Positions 1 to 8,088 of a stretch of DNA of 64,000 nucleotides are shown here, one piece after another (the first letter of the stretch is position 1; each line of letters starts with the position of its first letter). The DNA is from Paraburkholderia flava. Lineage in GTDB: Bacteria > Pseudomonadota > Gammaproteobacteria > Burkholderiales > Burkholderiaceae. The stretch covers positions 976,206 through 1,040,205 of the forward strand of contig NZ_SMRO01000003.1 in NCBI RefSeq assembly GCF_004359985.1, given 5' to 3'. Under the pieces are notes generated by a model, which searched no databases, was not told the origin of the DNA, and worked only from the letters and a program-made list of their open reading frames with translations. The position numbers and the translations under genes were made by a program.

Positions 1-1
1 G

Positions 2-481
2 CAGCACTACGTCGCATCCGGTGTGCAGGAAGGCGCGCGCATCGCAGCCGGCGGACGTCAGCCGCAAAACCCCGCGCTCGCGAAAGGCTGGTACTACGAG
101 CCGACCGTGATGACCGAAGCGCGCAACAGCATGCGCTTCATGCGCGACGAAATTTTTGGGCCGGTGGTCGGCGTGGTGCCGTTCAACACTGAAGACGAAC
201 TGATCGCGCTCGCGAACGACACCGAGTACGGCCTCGCCGCCGGCGTCTGGACGCAGAACATCGATCGCGCGCTGCGTTTCGCGCGCAACGTCGATGCGGG
301 CACCGTGTGGATCAACACGTATCGGTCGGCCGCGTACATGTCGGCGAACGGCGGGATGAAGCACAGCGGCTATGGCCGTCGCGGCGGCTTCGAAGTGATG
401 CGCGAGTTCTCGCGTCTGAAGAACGTCGTGATCGATTACTCGGGTGCGATGCAGGACCCGTTCGTTATCCGTCTGCGCTGA
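2..481 (+). CDS. Aldehyde dehydrogenase, C-terminal part (5' end outside window)
   Basis: The open frame enters from the left edge and ends in TGA at 479-481. It encodes the last ~159 residues of an NAD(P)-dependent aldehyde dehydrogenase. The family C-terminal blocks are present: the EIFGPV motif, the stretch around NDTEYGLAAGVWT, the AGTVWINTY motif, and a GGMKHSGYGRRGG segment near the end. The catalytic Cys/Glu part lies outside the window. A luciferase-like monooxygenase gene follows after 50 bp in the same direction, so the two probably share an operon in which the dehydrogenase oxidises an aldehyde. The substrate cannot be read from this fragment. Confidence 0.93.
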   Translation, partial: QHYVASGVQEGARIAAGGRQPQNPALAKGWYYEPTVMTEARNSMRFMRDEIFGPVVGVVPFNTEDELIALANDTEYGLAAGVWTQNIDRALRFARNVDAGTVWINTYRSAAYMSANGGMKHSGYGRRGGFEVMREFSRLKNVVIDYSGAMQDPFVIRLR

Positions 482-531
482 TGTGTTGATGCAATGACAC
501 AAGCGCCGAACCAGCAGGCCAGGAGAGCCCT

Positions 532-1608
532 ATGAAATTCGCAGTCTCGCTCAGCATGGAGCGTTTTTCGCCGACCGATTCGATGTCCGACGTGACCGCC
601 AACATGCTGAAGCTCGCGCGCGTCGCCGACGAAGGCGGCTTCGAAACGTTGTGGACCGCCGAGCATCACACGATCGAATGCACGATCTCGCCGAATCCGT
701 TCACCGTGCTCACGTGGCTCGCGCAGCACACGGAGCGCATCCGGCTCGGCACCGCGACGCTGGTCGCGCCGTACTGGTCGCCGATCCGTCTCGCCGGCGA
801 AGCGGCGATGTGCGATCACCTGACCGGCGGCCGGCTCGAATTCGGCATCGCGCGCGGCGCGTATCAGTACGAGTTCGACCGGATGGCGGGCGGCATGCCT
901 CAGCAGGAAGGCGTCGCGTACATGAAGGAGATCGTGCCCGCGGTGAAGAAGCTGTGGGAAGGCGACTACGAGCACGACGGACACTACTGGAAATTTCCGC
1001 TCGCGACATCGGTGCCGAAGCCGCTGCAACAGCCGCATCCACCGATCTGGGTCGCGACGCGCGATCCGGCGAGCTTCGACTGGGCCGTCGGCATCGGCGC
1101 GAACATCCTGTCGACGCCGCTGTCCGCACCGCCCGCCGAGGTCGCGGTGCTCGGCGACAAGTTTCGCAAGGCGGTGGCCGATCATCCGGAGCATCCACGG
1201 CCACGCTTCATGATGCAGCGCCGGACCTGCGTGTACGACCGTCCGGACGACTGGGAGGTCGCGGTGCGGCACAGCGTCGATTACGGGCGCACGTTCGAGA
1301 ACCTGATGCAGAACATCGGCGCGGTGACGAACGGCTTTCCCGAAGCGGTGCCGTACGAGACCGTCGCGAATCGTGCGAACTACGATCCGCAGAGCATCCG
1401 CGACAATCTGATGTTCGGCACGCCGGACGAAGTGATCGAGAAGCTCGCGATCTACGAGGCGCAGGGCGTCGATCAGTATTGCCTCGGGTTGTCGTTCAAC
1501 CTGCCGTTCGAATTGCAGATGAAGACGCTGCGGCTTTTTATCGACGAGGTGATGCCGCATTTTGCTGAGCGCACGCGCGAGTCACGTGTTGCTACGGCCG
1601 GGTACTGA
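532..1608 (+). CDS. LLM-class flavin-dependent oxidoreductase (luciferase-like monooxygenase)
   Basis: 358 residues, the usual length for this family, preceded by an AGGAGAG ribosome site at 520-526. The F/M-SLSMERF start, the TAEHHTIE segment near residue 45, the RIRLGTATLV strand and the GRLEFGIARGAY block match bacterial-luciferase-fold monooxygenases that use reduced FMN supplied by a partner reductase. No reductase gene is visible here. The hydrolase gene begins 3 bp after its stop, so the pair is tightly linked. An oxidative cleavage of a small organic substrate followed by hydrolysis and aldehyde oxidation is a reasonable inference, but the substrate is unknown. Confidence 0.92.
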   Translation: MKFAVSLSMERFSPTDSMSDVTANMLKLARVADEGGFETLWTAEHHTIECTISPNPFTVLTWLAQHTERIRLGTATLVAPYWSPIRLAGEAAMCDHLTGGRLEFGIARGAYQYEFDRMAGGMPQQEGVAYMKEIVPAVKKLWEGDYEHDGHYWKFPLATSVPKPLQQPHPPIWVATRDPASFDWAVGIGANILSTPLSAPPAEVAVLGDKFRKAVADHPEHPRPRFMMQRRTCVYDRPDDWEVAVRHSVDYGRTFENLMQNIGAVTNGFPEAVPYETVANRANYDPQSIRDNLMFGTPDEVIEKLAIYEAQGVDQYCLGLSFNLPFELQMKTLRLFIDEVMPHFAERTRESRVATAGY

Positions 1609-1611
1609 CGC

Positions 1612-2457
1612 ATGGAGCCCGACGCTTTCTCCATCGAGCCGCACGACGACTGCCGTGTGCTGAACGTGCGCGGTGTCGAACTGAACTATCGGCTGCAGGG
1701 CACCGGATCGCTGCCGCTGGTGTGCGTGCACGGCGTCGGTTCGTATCTCGAGGCATGGGACGGCGTCGCAGCGCGGCTCGGCGACGCGTGCCGGATTCTC
1801 ACGTTCGATCTGCGCGGTCACGGGCGGTCGTCGAAGGTGAGAGGACGCTATGAGATCGACGATTTTGTCGGCGACGTGCTTGCGCTGGCCGCACATGCGG
1901 GCTTCGAACGGTTCGCGCTCGCGGGCTTTTCGCTTGGTGGACTGATTGCGCAGCGGCTCGCGCTCACGCGTCCCGATGCGTTGACGCACCTTGTGCTGCT
2001 TGCGACCGTCGCGGGACGCACGCCGGACGAACGCGAGCGCGTTGCCGCGCGGCTCGCTGCATTGCAGGCCGGCGATCGCGGCGCGCATTACGACGCGTCG
2101 CTGTCGCGCTGGCTTACCGAGGCGTTTCAGGAACGTCATCCGGAACTCGTCGCGCAGCTGCGCAAGCGCAACGCGGAGAACGACCCGGATTGTTACGCGT
2201 CCGCGTATCGGGTGCTCGCGCAAACCGACTTCGGCGGATTGATCGACCGGATCGGCGTGCCGACGCTGATCGCCACCGGCGCCGACGACACTGGCTCGAA
2301 CCCGCGCATGGCGCACTTCATGCACCAGTGCATTCCGCACTCGCAGCTCGAAATCCTGCCGGGTCTGCGGCACTCGATCCTCGTCGAAGCGCCCGACCAG
2401 GTAGCCACCCTGATGCGGCGCTTCCTGATTGACGCACCACAGGAGGCGCGGCGATGA
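1612..2457 (+). CDS. Alpha/beta hydrolase
   Basis: 281 residues with a complete catalytic triad pattern: the nucleophile elbow GFSLGG near residue 104, an acid in GADDTGSNP near residue 224, and the histidine in LRHSILVE near residue 249. The VCVHGVGSYLEAWD segment gives the oxyanion-hole HG motif. It is similar in layout to 3-oxoadipate enol-lactonase-type and ring-product hydrolases. The gene overlaps the next start codon by 4 bp (ATGA), so translation is coupled. The substrate is not predictable; the neighbours suggest an ester, lactone or C-C bond made by the upstream monooxygenase. Confidence 0.92.
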   Translation: MEPDAFSIEPHDDCRVLNVRGVELNYRLQGTGSLPLVCVHGVGSYLEAWDGVAARLGDACRILTFDLRGHGRSSKVRGRYEIDDFVGDVLALAAHAGFERFALAGFSLGGLIAQRLALTRPDALTHLVLLATVAGRTPDERERVAARLAALQAGDRGAHYDASLSRWLTEAFQERHPELVAQLRKRNAENDPDCYASAYRVLAQTDFGGLIDRIGVPTLIATGADDTGSNPRMAHFMHQCIPHSQLEILPGLRHSILVEAPDQVATLMRRFLIDAPQEARR

Positions 2458-2810
2458 TCGTCGAGGAGCGGATCTATCGCATCAGGAACGGTTGCATGAA
2501 CCGCTACCTGCAGCTCGTGCGCGACGAAGGTCTCGCGATCCAGCAGCCGATCCTCGGCCATCTGCTCGGCTATTTCACGACCGATATCGGCCCACTCAGT
2601 CAGGTTACGCATCTGTGGGCGTATGCCGATCTCGCGGATCGCGCGCAGCGCCGCCGTCAGCTTGCACAGGATGCGCTCTGGCAGGGTTTTCTGCCGCGAC
2701 TGTCGGAGAACATCGAACAGGCCGAAAACCGCATCCTGGTGCCGACCGATTTTTCGCCGCTGCGCCAGCTGCCGCGTTCCGCCGATTCATATCAGGAGAC
2801 AGGTCCATGA
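2454..2810 (+). CDS. NIPSNAP family protein
   Basis: 118 residues. The IVEERIYRIRNGCMNRYLQL opening and the LGYFTTDIGPLSQVTHLWAY block are typical of the NIPSNAP domain, a ferredoxin-like dimeric alpha/beta barrel often encoded next to monooxygenases and hydrolases in catabolic operons. It starts inside the hydrolase stop codon and its own stop overlaps the ABC ATPase start, so the whole block from 532 to 4940 is compactly organised. Its biochemical role is not known for the family in this setting. Confidence 0.9.
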   Translation: MIVEERIYRIRNGCMNRYLQLVRDEGLAIQQPILGHLLGYFTTDIGPLSQVTHLWAYADLADRAQRRRQLAQDALWQGFLPRLSENIEQAENRILVPTDFSPLRQLPRSADSYQETGP

Positions 2811-4006
2811 CCGAACGCTTGAAGATCGAACACGTGTACAAGGTATTCGCCGCGCGTCCCACCGACGCGCTGTCGATGCTGCGCGCAGGCAAAACCAAGA
2901 GCGACGTGCTGGAGAAGCTCGGCCAGGTGGTCGGCCTCGACGACGTGTCGCTCGACGTGCCGTCGGGTGCGATGTACATGATCATGGGACTGTCGGGCTC
3001 GGGCAAGTCGACGCTCGCGCGCTGCATCAACCGGCTCAACGAGCCGAGCGCGGGCCGCATCCTGCTCGACGGCGAAGACATCTGCGCGCTCGATGAAGAC
3101 GCGCTGCGCGACGTGCGCCGCAAACGCATCTCGATGGTGTTCCAGCATTTCGCGCTGCTGCCCAATCGACGTGTGATCGAGAACGTCGAGTTCGGTCTGA
3201 AGCTGCGCGGCATGACGGCTGCGCAGCGCCGTCAACGCGCGGAGGAAGTGCTGAACGTCGTGGGCCTCGCGCGCTGGGCGTATCACATGCCGCACGAGCT
3301 GAGCGGCGGGATGCGTCAACGTGTCGGCCTCGCGCGCGCACTCGCCACCGACGCCGACGTGCTGATCATGGACGAGGCATTCAGCGCGCTCGATCCGCTG
3401 ATCCGCACCGAGATGCAAGACGAACTGCTGCGGCTGCAGCGCACGCTCAACAAAACCATTCTGTTCATCACGCACGACTTCCAGGAAGCGCTGAAGCTCG
3501 GCACGCGCATCGCGATCATGTCGGAAGGCAGGCTCGTGCGCGAAGGTACGCCGCAGTCCATCGTGCTCGAACCCGGCAGCGATTACGTCGCCGCGTTCAC
3601 GCGCGAAGTGGATCGCGCACGGCTCTTCGATGCGGGTTCCGTGATGACGTCGCTGGTCGAGATTCTGCGCGGTCCGGATCGCATCGTGATGGGTGATGCG
3701 TCGGGGGCGCCGGGGCCGGCATTCGTCGTCGACGGCGATGCGCAGGTGATCGGTACGCTGAGTGCCGCACAACTCGAAGCGGCACGCGGCGGCGCGGCGC
3801 TGCCGCAGCCGCTGCCGGCCGGTGGTTTTACCTGCGTGCGTTCGGACATGCGGCTCGTCGACGTTGCGGGACGCTGCGGTGCCGACGGTCCGATCGGTGT
3901 CGTCGACGATGCGGGGCGGCTGGTCGGCCGGCTGGAGATGGGGCAGATGCTCGCGCGCATTGGAGCGGCTGCGGCAGCGGATACGAACGGAGGACGCCAT
4001 GTTTAA
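2807..4006 (+). CDS. Glycine betaine/proline-type ABC transporter ATPase (ProV/OpuAA-like)
   Basis: 399 residues from the ATG at 2807, which overlaps the preceding TGA. It has a long N-terminal extension before the ATPase core, as in ProV, then a Walker A (GLSGSGKST), a Q-loop (VFQHFALLPNR), the signature (LSGGMRQRV), Walker B (VLIMDEAF) and switch His (FITHDF). The last ~100 residues resemble a CBS-like regulatory tail (VVDDAGRLVGRL). It would energise uptake of a quaternary amine or similar cation with the permease that starts 8 bp before its stop and the binding protein at 5070. The cluster context suggests import of a growth substrate rather than osmoprotection; this is inference. Confidence 0.93.
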   Translation: MTERLKIEHVYKVFAARPTDALSMLRAGKTKSDVLEKLGQVVGLDDVSLDVPSGAMYMIMGLSGSGKSTLARCINRLNEPSAGRILLDGEDICALDEDALRDVRRKRISMVFQHFALLPNRRVIENVEFGLKLRGMTAAQRRQRAEEVLNVVGLARWAYHMPHELSGGMRQRVGLARALATDADVLIMDEAFSALDPLIRTEMQDELLRLQRTLNKTILFITHDFQEALKLGTRIAIMSEGRLVREGTPQSIVLEPGSDYVAAFTREVDRARLFDAGSVMTSLVEILRGPDRIVMGDASGAPGPAFVVDGDAQVIGTLSAAQLEAARGGAALPQPLPAGGFTCVRSDMRLVDVAGRCGADGPIGVVDDAGRLVGRLEMGQMLARIGAAAAADTNGGRHV

Positions 4007-4940
4007 AGCCGACGATCTTGCGGTATTGCCGATCGCCCAGTGGATTCAGGTGGGCGTGCAGTGGATCGCGCTGCATCTGCGGCCGCTGTTTCTGGTCATC
4101 AAATGGCCGGTCGAACGGTTGCTCGGTTTCAACGACAGCATGCTGCACGCGCTGCCGTTTCCGCTGATGGTGCTGCTTGTATTCGTGATCGCGTGGCGGC
4201 TCGCAAGTCTCGGCATCGGCGTGTTCAGCGCGCTCGGGCTCGTGGCGATCGCGGCGCTCGGCGTGTGGTCCGATGCAATCACGACGCTGTCGCTGATCGC
4301 GACCGCGATCGTGTTCTGCGCGGTGATCGGTATTCCGGTCGGCATCTGCTGTGCGCGCAGCGATCGCGTGTGGCGCATCGTGCGACCGATTCTCGACATC
4401 ATGCAGACCACGCCGACGTTCGTGTACCTGGTGCCCGTCGTGATGCTGTTCGGCGTCGGTACGGTGCCGGGCGAAGTCGCGGTGGTGATCACCGCGATGC
4501 CGCCGCTGATCCGCTTCACGCAGCTCGGCATCCGGATGGTCGATCACGAAATCGTCGAGGCGGGTCTCGCGTTCGGCGCGGACCGTCGACAGTTGCTGTG
4601 GGAAGTGCAGTTGCCGCTCGCGATTCCGACGATTCTCGGCGGCCTGAACCAGACGGTGCTGACTGCGATGGTGATGTCAGTGGTGGTCGCGATGATCGGC
4701 GCGGAAGGGCTCGGGCTTGTCGTGCTGCAGGGGCTCGGACGACTCGACGTCGGGCAGGCGGCGGTCGGCGGCATCGCCATCGTACTGCTCGCGATGATGC
4801 TCGACCGGATCACGCAGAAGCTCGCGCAGCCGCGGCCCGGCACGCGTTCGACGTTGCTGTCGACGATTGCGCGGCTGTTTGTCGGTGGGCGTGGGACGCC
4901 GGGGGCGGCACATCCGCACGATCCGAAGGAAGCGGTGTAA
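3999..4940 (+). CDS. ABC transporter permease (ProW/OpuAB-like)
   Basis: 313 residues from the ATG at 3999, which overlaps the ATPase gene by 8 bp and follows a GGAGG site. Several hydrophobic helices surround the permease EAA-type loop (EAGLAFGADRRQLLWEV near residue 187) that docks on the ATPase. The IMQTTPTFVYLVPVVMLFG stretch is characteristic of betaine/choline-type permeases. It forms the membrane channel for the importer with the ATPase at 2807 and the binding protein at 5070. Confidence 0.93.
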   Translation: MFKADDLAVLPIAQWIQVGVQWIALHLRPLFLVIKWPVERLLGFNDSMLHALPFPLMVLLVFVIAWRLASLGIGVFSALGLVAIAALGVWSDAITTLSLIATAIVFCAVIGIPVGICCARSDRVWRIVRPILDIMQTTPTFVYLVPVVMLFGVGTVPGEVAVVITAMPPLIRFTQLGIRMVDHEIVEAGLAFGADRRQLLWEVQLPLAIPTILGGLNQTVLTAMVMSVVVAMIGAEGLGLVVLQGLGRLDVGQAAVGGIAIVLLAMMLDRITQKLAQPRPGTRSTLLSTIARLFVGGRGTPGAAHPHDPKEAV

Positions 4941-4961
4941 CGAGCCATTGCGTGCGCAGCA

Positions 4962-5052
4962 CGGATCACACACGTGACCCGAAAGAAGCGCAGTAAAAGC
5001 ACATCGCTTACGACGCGCAGACGCGCATGGCGGCACCGCGCGGATCACACAC
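4962..5052 (+). repeat. 12-bp direct repeat in the permease/binding-protein gap
   Basis: The sequence CGGATCACACAC occurs at 4962-4973 and again at 5041-5052 in the 129-bp gap between the permease and the first binding-protein gene. It may be two regulator half-sites or a trace of a small duplication. No promoter consensus is obvious. Confidence 0.45.
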
Positions 5053-5069
5053 AAGATCTGGAGAGTTCG

Positions 5070-6113
5070 ATGAGCGCAGGAACAGGGAGACGTTGGGCGA
5101 TGCGCATGAGCATGGGCATCTGCGCGCTGCTCGTATCGGCAAGCATCGCATCCGCCGCGCAGCCCATGCCCGGCAAGGGCAAGACCATTCGCTACGCGCA
5201 GGGCGATAGCCTCGGCGGCAACTACGTGGCCGTGCAGATCATGACCAAGGGGTTGCAGATGCTCGGCTACGACGTGCGGTTGAGCACGATGTCCACGACG
5301 CTGTTCTTCCAGGCCGCCGCGCAGGGCGACGCCGATCTCGCGACCGACGTGAACTTCCCGCAGCGCGAACCGGGCTTTCATGCGGTCGAGAAGCAGGCGG
5401 AGATCGTCGGGACCGGGATGATCGTCGGCGGCGGCGTGAACGGCTATCTGATCGACCGCAAGACCGCGCTCGCGTACAACATCACGAACCTCGAACAGAT
5501 GAAGGACCCGAAGATCGCCGGACTCTTCGGTAAGGACGGCAAGGCGGAACTGATCAGCTGCGATCCGGGCTGGAGTTGCGGCGACGTCGTCGACTATCAA
5601 CTCGACAAGTTCGGTCTGAAGCAGACCGTGCACGCGGTGCGCGGCAAGTACGAAGCGTTGATGGTCGACGCGGTGGCACGCGTGAAGTCCGGCAAGCCCG
5701 CGTTCTTCTATGCGTGGAGTCCGTCGTGGGCGACCAACGATCTGATGCCTGGCCGCGACGTCGTGTGGCTGCCGACACCCGCGGATGCGCTGCCGCCGAA
5801 CGTGACGAACAAGGGCTCTGCGCTCATTGCCAACGTGACGGGTTGCGCGGGTGGCGCGAACCCGTGCCGGATGGCGATGTCGTCGTGGAACTGGGGGGCG
5901 GTCGCGAACCGGCAGTTCATCGGGGCGAATCCGGCAGTCCGCTCGCTCGTCGAGCAGGTGAAGTTTCCGGTCGCCACGTGGTCGCAATGGGAATCGGCGA
6001 TCAGCAAGAACGGCGGATCGCCTGCGCTGATCTCGAAGCTCGCGAACGAATGGCTTGCCGCTAACCCGACCCAACTGGATCAATGGGTCGCGACGGCAAG
6101 CACGGCGCACTGA
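5070..6113 (+). CDS. Periplasmic substrate-binding protein of a quaternary-amine-type ABC transporter (copy 1)
   Basis: 347 residues from the ATG at 5070, chosen because GGAGAG lies just upstream at 5059-5064 and because a normal signal peptide follows (MRMSMGICALLVSASIASAA). The mature protein has the ProX/OpuAC-like beginning (KTIRYAQGDSLGGNYVAVQI) and paired cysteines (SCDPGWSCG, GCAGGANPCR) that may form disulfides. It is clearly paralogous to the protein at 6827 along its full length. It is the likely solute receptor for the ATPase and permease just upstream. Confidence 0.92.
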   Translation: MSAGTGRRWAMRMSMGICALLVSASIASAAQPMPGKGKTIRYAQGDSLGGNYVAVQIMTKGLQMLGYDVRLSTMSTTLFFQAAAQGDADLATDVNFPQREPGFHAVEKQAEIVGTGMIVGGGVNGYLIDRKTALAYNITNLEQMKDPKIAGLFGKDGKAELISCDPGWSCGDVVDYQLDKFGLKQTVHAVRGKYEALMVDAVARVKSGKPAFFYAWSPSWATNDLMPGRDVVWLPTPADALPPNVTNKGSALIANVTGCAGGANPCRMAMSSWNWGAVANRQFIGANPAVRSLVEQVKFPVATWSQWESAISKNGGSPALISKLANEWLAANPTQLDQWVATASTAH

Positions 6114-6118
6114 CGCCG

Positions 6119-6637
6119 ATGCCGGATCGAGAAAGGAACGACGCGTTGCGCTTCGACCGCTACGACATCGCAATTCTGCGGCTGCTCGCGCGCGACGGCC
6201 GGATGACGAAGTCGCGCCTGGCCGAAGAGGTGAACCTGTCGGTGTCGCCTGCGTGGGAGCGCGTGCGGCGGCTCGAGGCGCACGGCGTGATTCGCGGCTA
6301 TCGTGCGGACGTCGACTGGTTGCAGGCGTTCAAGGGCAGCCGGATCGTCGTCGAGGTGACGCTCGCGCGGCACACGGCGCACGAGATGCGGCGTTTTGAA
6401 GCGCGCGTCGCGGCGGCGCCCGAGGTCGTGCAGTGTCTCGCGACGGGCGGCGGCGTCGACTATGTGATGCAGGTCGTCGCGCGCGACATCGATCACTATC
6501 AGCGCTTTATCGACGGGCTGCTGATGGATGAGCTGGGCATCGAGCGCTACTTCACGTACATCGTCACGAAGGTCGTGAAGAGCGTGCCGGATGGGCCGCC
6601 TGCATGGGCCGGCGATACACACGATGGTGCTGCTTAG
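6119..6637 (+). CDS. Lrp/AsnC family transcriptional regulator
   Basis: 172 residues from the ATG at 6119; a shorter form from TTG 6146, which has a better ribosome site (GAAAGGA at 6131-6137), is also possible. The N-terminal winged helix-turn-helix (FDRYDIAILRLLARDGR, then LAEEVNLSVSPAWERVRRLE) is followed by an AsnC-type ligand-binding barrel (CLATGGGVDYVMQVVARD). It lies between the two paralogous binding-protein genes and in their orientation, so it probably senses an amino acid or amine and controls this importer. Confidence 0.9.
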   Translation: MPDRERNDALRFDRYDIAILRLLARDGRMTKSRLAEEVNLSVSPAWERVRRLEAHGVIRGYRADVDWLQAFKGSRIVVEVTLARHTAHEMRRFEARVAAAPEVVQCLATGGGVDYVMQVVARDIDHYQRFIDGLLMDELGIERYFTYIVTKVVKSVPDGPPAWAGDTHDGAA

Positions 6638-6826
6638 GCACGTTTGATCTGTCCGTTGAAGCGGCGGTCTTTTACCGACGGCGCTCCTTCGGTTCGACGG
6701 AAGACGCGTTATTTTGCGTCCCCTAACGTGTGTCCCATCTTCGATACGAGGAGACCGGCGGTGCCGCTGCGCGAATCGTTGCGCCGCATCCGCTTCATTT
6801 CAATCTCACAGAGGGAAGAGACGTTC

Positions 6827-7876
6827 ATGAAAGCAATGATGCGAGCGGCCGCGATTGCGGCCTGCATGGCACTGGCAACGGCGGCGACCGCACCGTCGGC
6901 GATCGCGGCAGGCACGGCGCAGCCAGGCGCGGGCAAGACGATCCACTACGCGCAGACCGACAGCCTCGGCGCGAACTACGTCGCGGTGCAGATCGCGATC
7001 AAGGCGCTGAAAGCGCTCGGCTACCAGGTGAACCTGAGCACGATGGGCACCGTGCTGTTCTTCCAGGCCGTTGCGCAGGGTGACGTCGATATCGAAACGG
7101 ACGTCAATTTTCCGCAGAGCGAGCCGGACTTTCGCACGGTGCAGGCGCAGGCGGAACTGGTCGGCGGGGGCGAGATTATCGGCGGCGGGATCAACGGGTA
7201 TCTGATCGACAAAAAGACCGCGCTCGAGCACAACATCACGCGTCTCGATCAGATGAAGGATCCGAAGATCGCCGGGTTGTTCGGTAAGGACAGCAGCGAT
7301 GGCAAGGCGCAACTGATCAGCTGCGATCCGGGCTGGAGTTGCGGCGAGGTGGTCAACTATCAGCTCGACAAGTTCGGTCTGAAGCAGACGGTGCGGCCCG
7401 TGACCGGCAAGTACGAGGCGTTGATGGCGGACGTCGTCGCGCGCGTGAAGAGCGGCAAGCCTGCGTTCTTCTATGCGTGGAGTCCGTCGTGGACGACCAA
7501 CGTGCTCGTGCCGGGCAAGGACGTGCTGTGGCTGCCGACGCCCGTCGACGCGCTGCCTGCGAACGTGCCGAACCACGGCTCTGCGCTCGTGCCGAATGTC
7601 GAAGGCTGCGCGGGCGGCGCGAACCCGTGCCGCATGGCGATGGCGTCGTGGAACTACAGCGCGGTCGCGAACAAGACGTTCATTGCGGCGAATCCGGCGG
7701 TGAAGGCGCTGGTCGAGCAGATCCGTTTTCCGTCGGCGACGTGGTCTGCCTGGGAACTTGCGATCAGCAAGGGTAACGGCTCGACCGCCGTGATCCCGAC
7801 GCTCGCCGACCAGTGGATCAGCGCGAACCGTTCGCAGTTCGATGGATGGGTCGACGCGGGGCGTAACGCTCGGTGA
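6827..7876 (+). CDS. Periplasmic substrate-binding protein (copy 2, paralogue of the one at 5070)
   Basis: 349 residues from ATG 6827, preceded by GAGGGAAGAG, with a signal peptide ending near AIAAGTA. Most blocks are shared with the protein at 5070, including YAQTDSLGANYVAVQI, KDPKIAGLFGKD, ISCDPGWSCG and FFYAWSPSW. This indicates a gene duplication that left the Lrp regulator between the copies. No second ATPase or permease accompanies it, so both receptors may feed the same transporter with different specificities. That sharing is inference. Confidence 0.92.
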   Translation: MKAMMRAAAIAACMALATAATAPSAIAAGTAQPGAGKTIHYAQTDSLGANYVAVQIAIKALKALGYQVNLSTMGTVLFFQAVAQGDVDIETDVNFPQSEPDFRTVQAQAELVGGGEIIGGGINGYLIDKKTALEHNITRLDQMKDPKIAGLFGKDSSDGKAQLISCDPGWSCGEVVNYQLDKFGLKQTVRPVTGKYEALMADVVARVKSGKPAFFYAWSPSWTTNVLVPGKDVLWLPTPVDALPANVPNHGSALVPNVEGCAGGANPCRMAMASWNYSAVANKTFIAANPAVKALVEQIRFPSATWSAWELAISKGNGSTAVIPTLADQWISANRSQFDGWVDAGRNAR

Positions 7877-7885
7877 TGCGAAATA

Positions 7886-7915
7886 TTCCCGGTCTGCATC
7901 AACACAGGCCGGGAA
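7886..7915 (+). terminator. Possible terminator hairpin after the second binding protein
   Basis: TTCCCGG at 7886-7892 and CCGGGAA at 7909-7915 form a 7-bp stem with a 16-nt loop. There is no T-run, so it may be a weak or factor-assisted terminator. It lies between the binding-protein stop and the hrp-type box. Confidence 0.35.
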
Positions 7916-7916
7916 G

Positions 7917-7978
7917 TTCGGAACACGCGACGGCGCTTCGCGTGATGTCCGTTACGATCTATTACCACCTCCTATCTT
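7917..7978 (+). promoter_or_regulatory. hrpII/PIP-type box with correctly spaced -10
   Basis: TTCG at 7917-7920 and TTCG at 7937-7940 are separated by exactly 16 nt, and TATCTT (fits YANNNT) begins 32 nt after the second TTCG, at 7973-7978. This fits the hrpII box of HrpB (TTCG-N16-TTCG) and the HrpX PIP box (TTCGB-N15-TTCGB-N30-32-YANNNT), both known from type III secretion regulons. It lies 111 bp upstream of the harpin-like gene and points towards it. The match is seen directly; regulation by an HrpB/HrpX-type AraC activator is inference. Confidence 0.72.
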
Positions 7979-8088
7979 CGAGTCTGGGGAGCACCCGACG
8001 AAACCATCGATGCGGTATGACATCCGGTCCGGCGGCGTGCGACACGTAACCCGGCAATCGATGCCATGAATCCGCGCAGGGAGGTGCG

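Noticed and set aside
436..1560. Long minus-strand open frame of 374 codons opposite the LLM gene
   Set aside because: It is a high-GC antisense shadow rich in Arg, His and Ala with no family motif, while the plus frame encodes a clear monooxygenase.
2792..4000. Long minus-strand frame opposite the ABC ATPase
   Set aside because: Composition is typical of a reverse-strand shadow; all ATPase motifs are on the plus strand.
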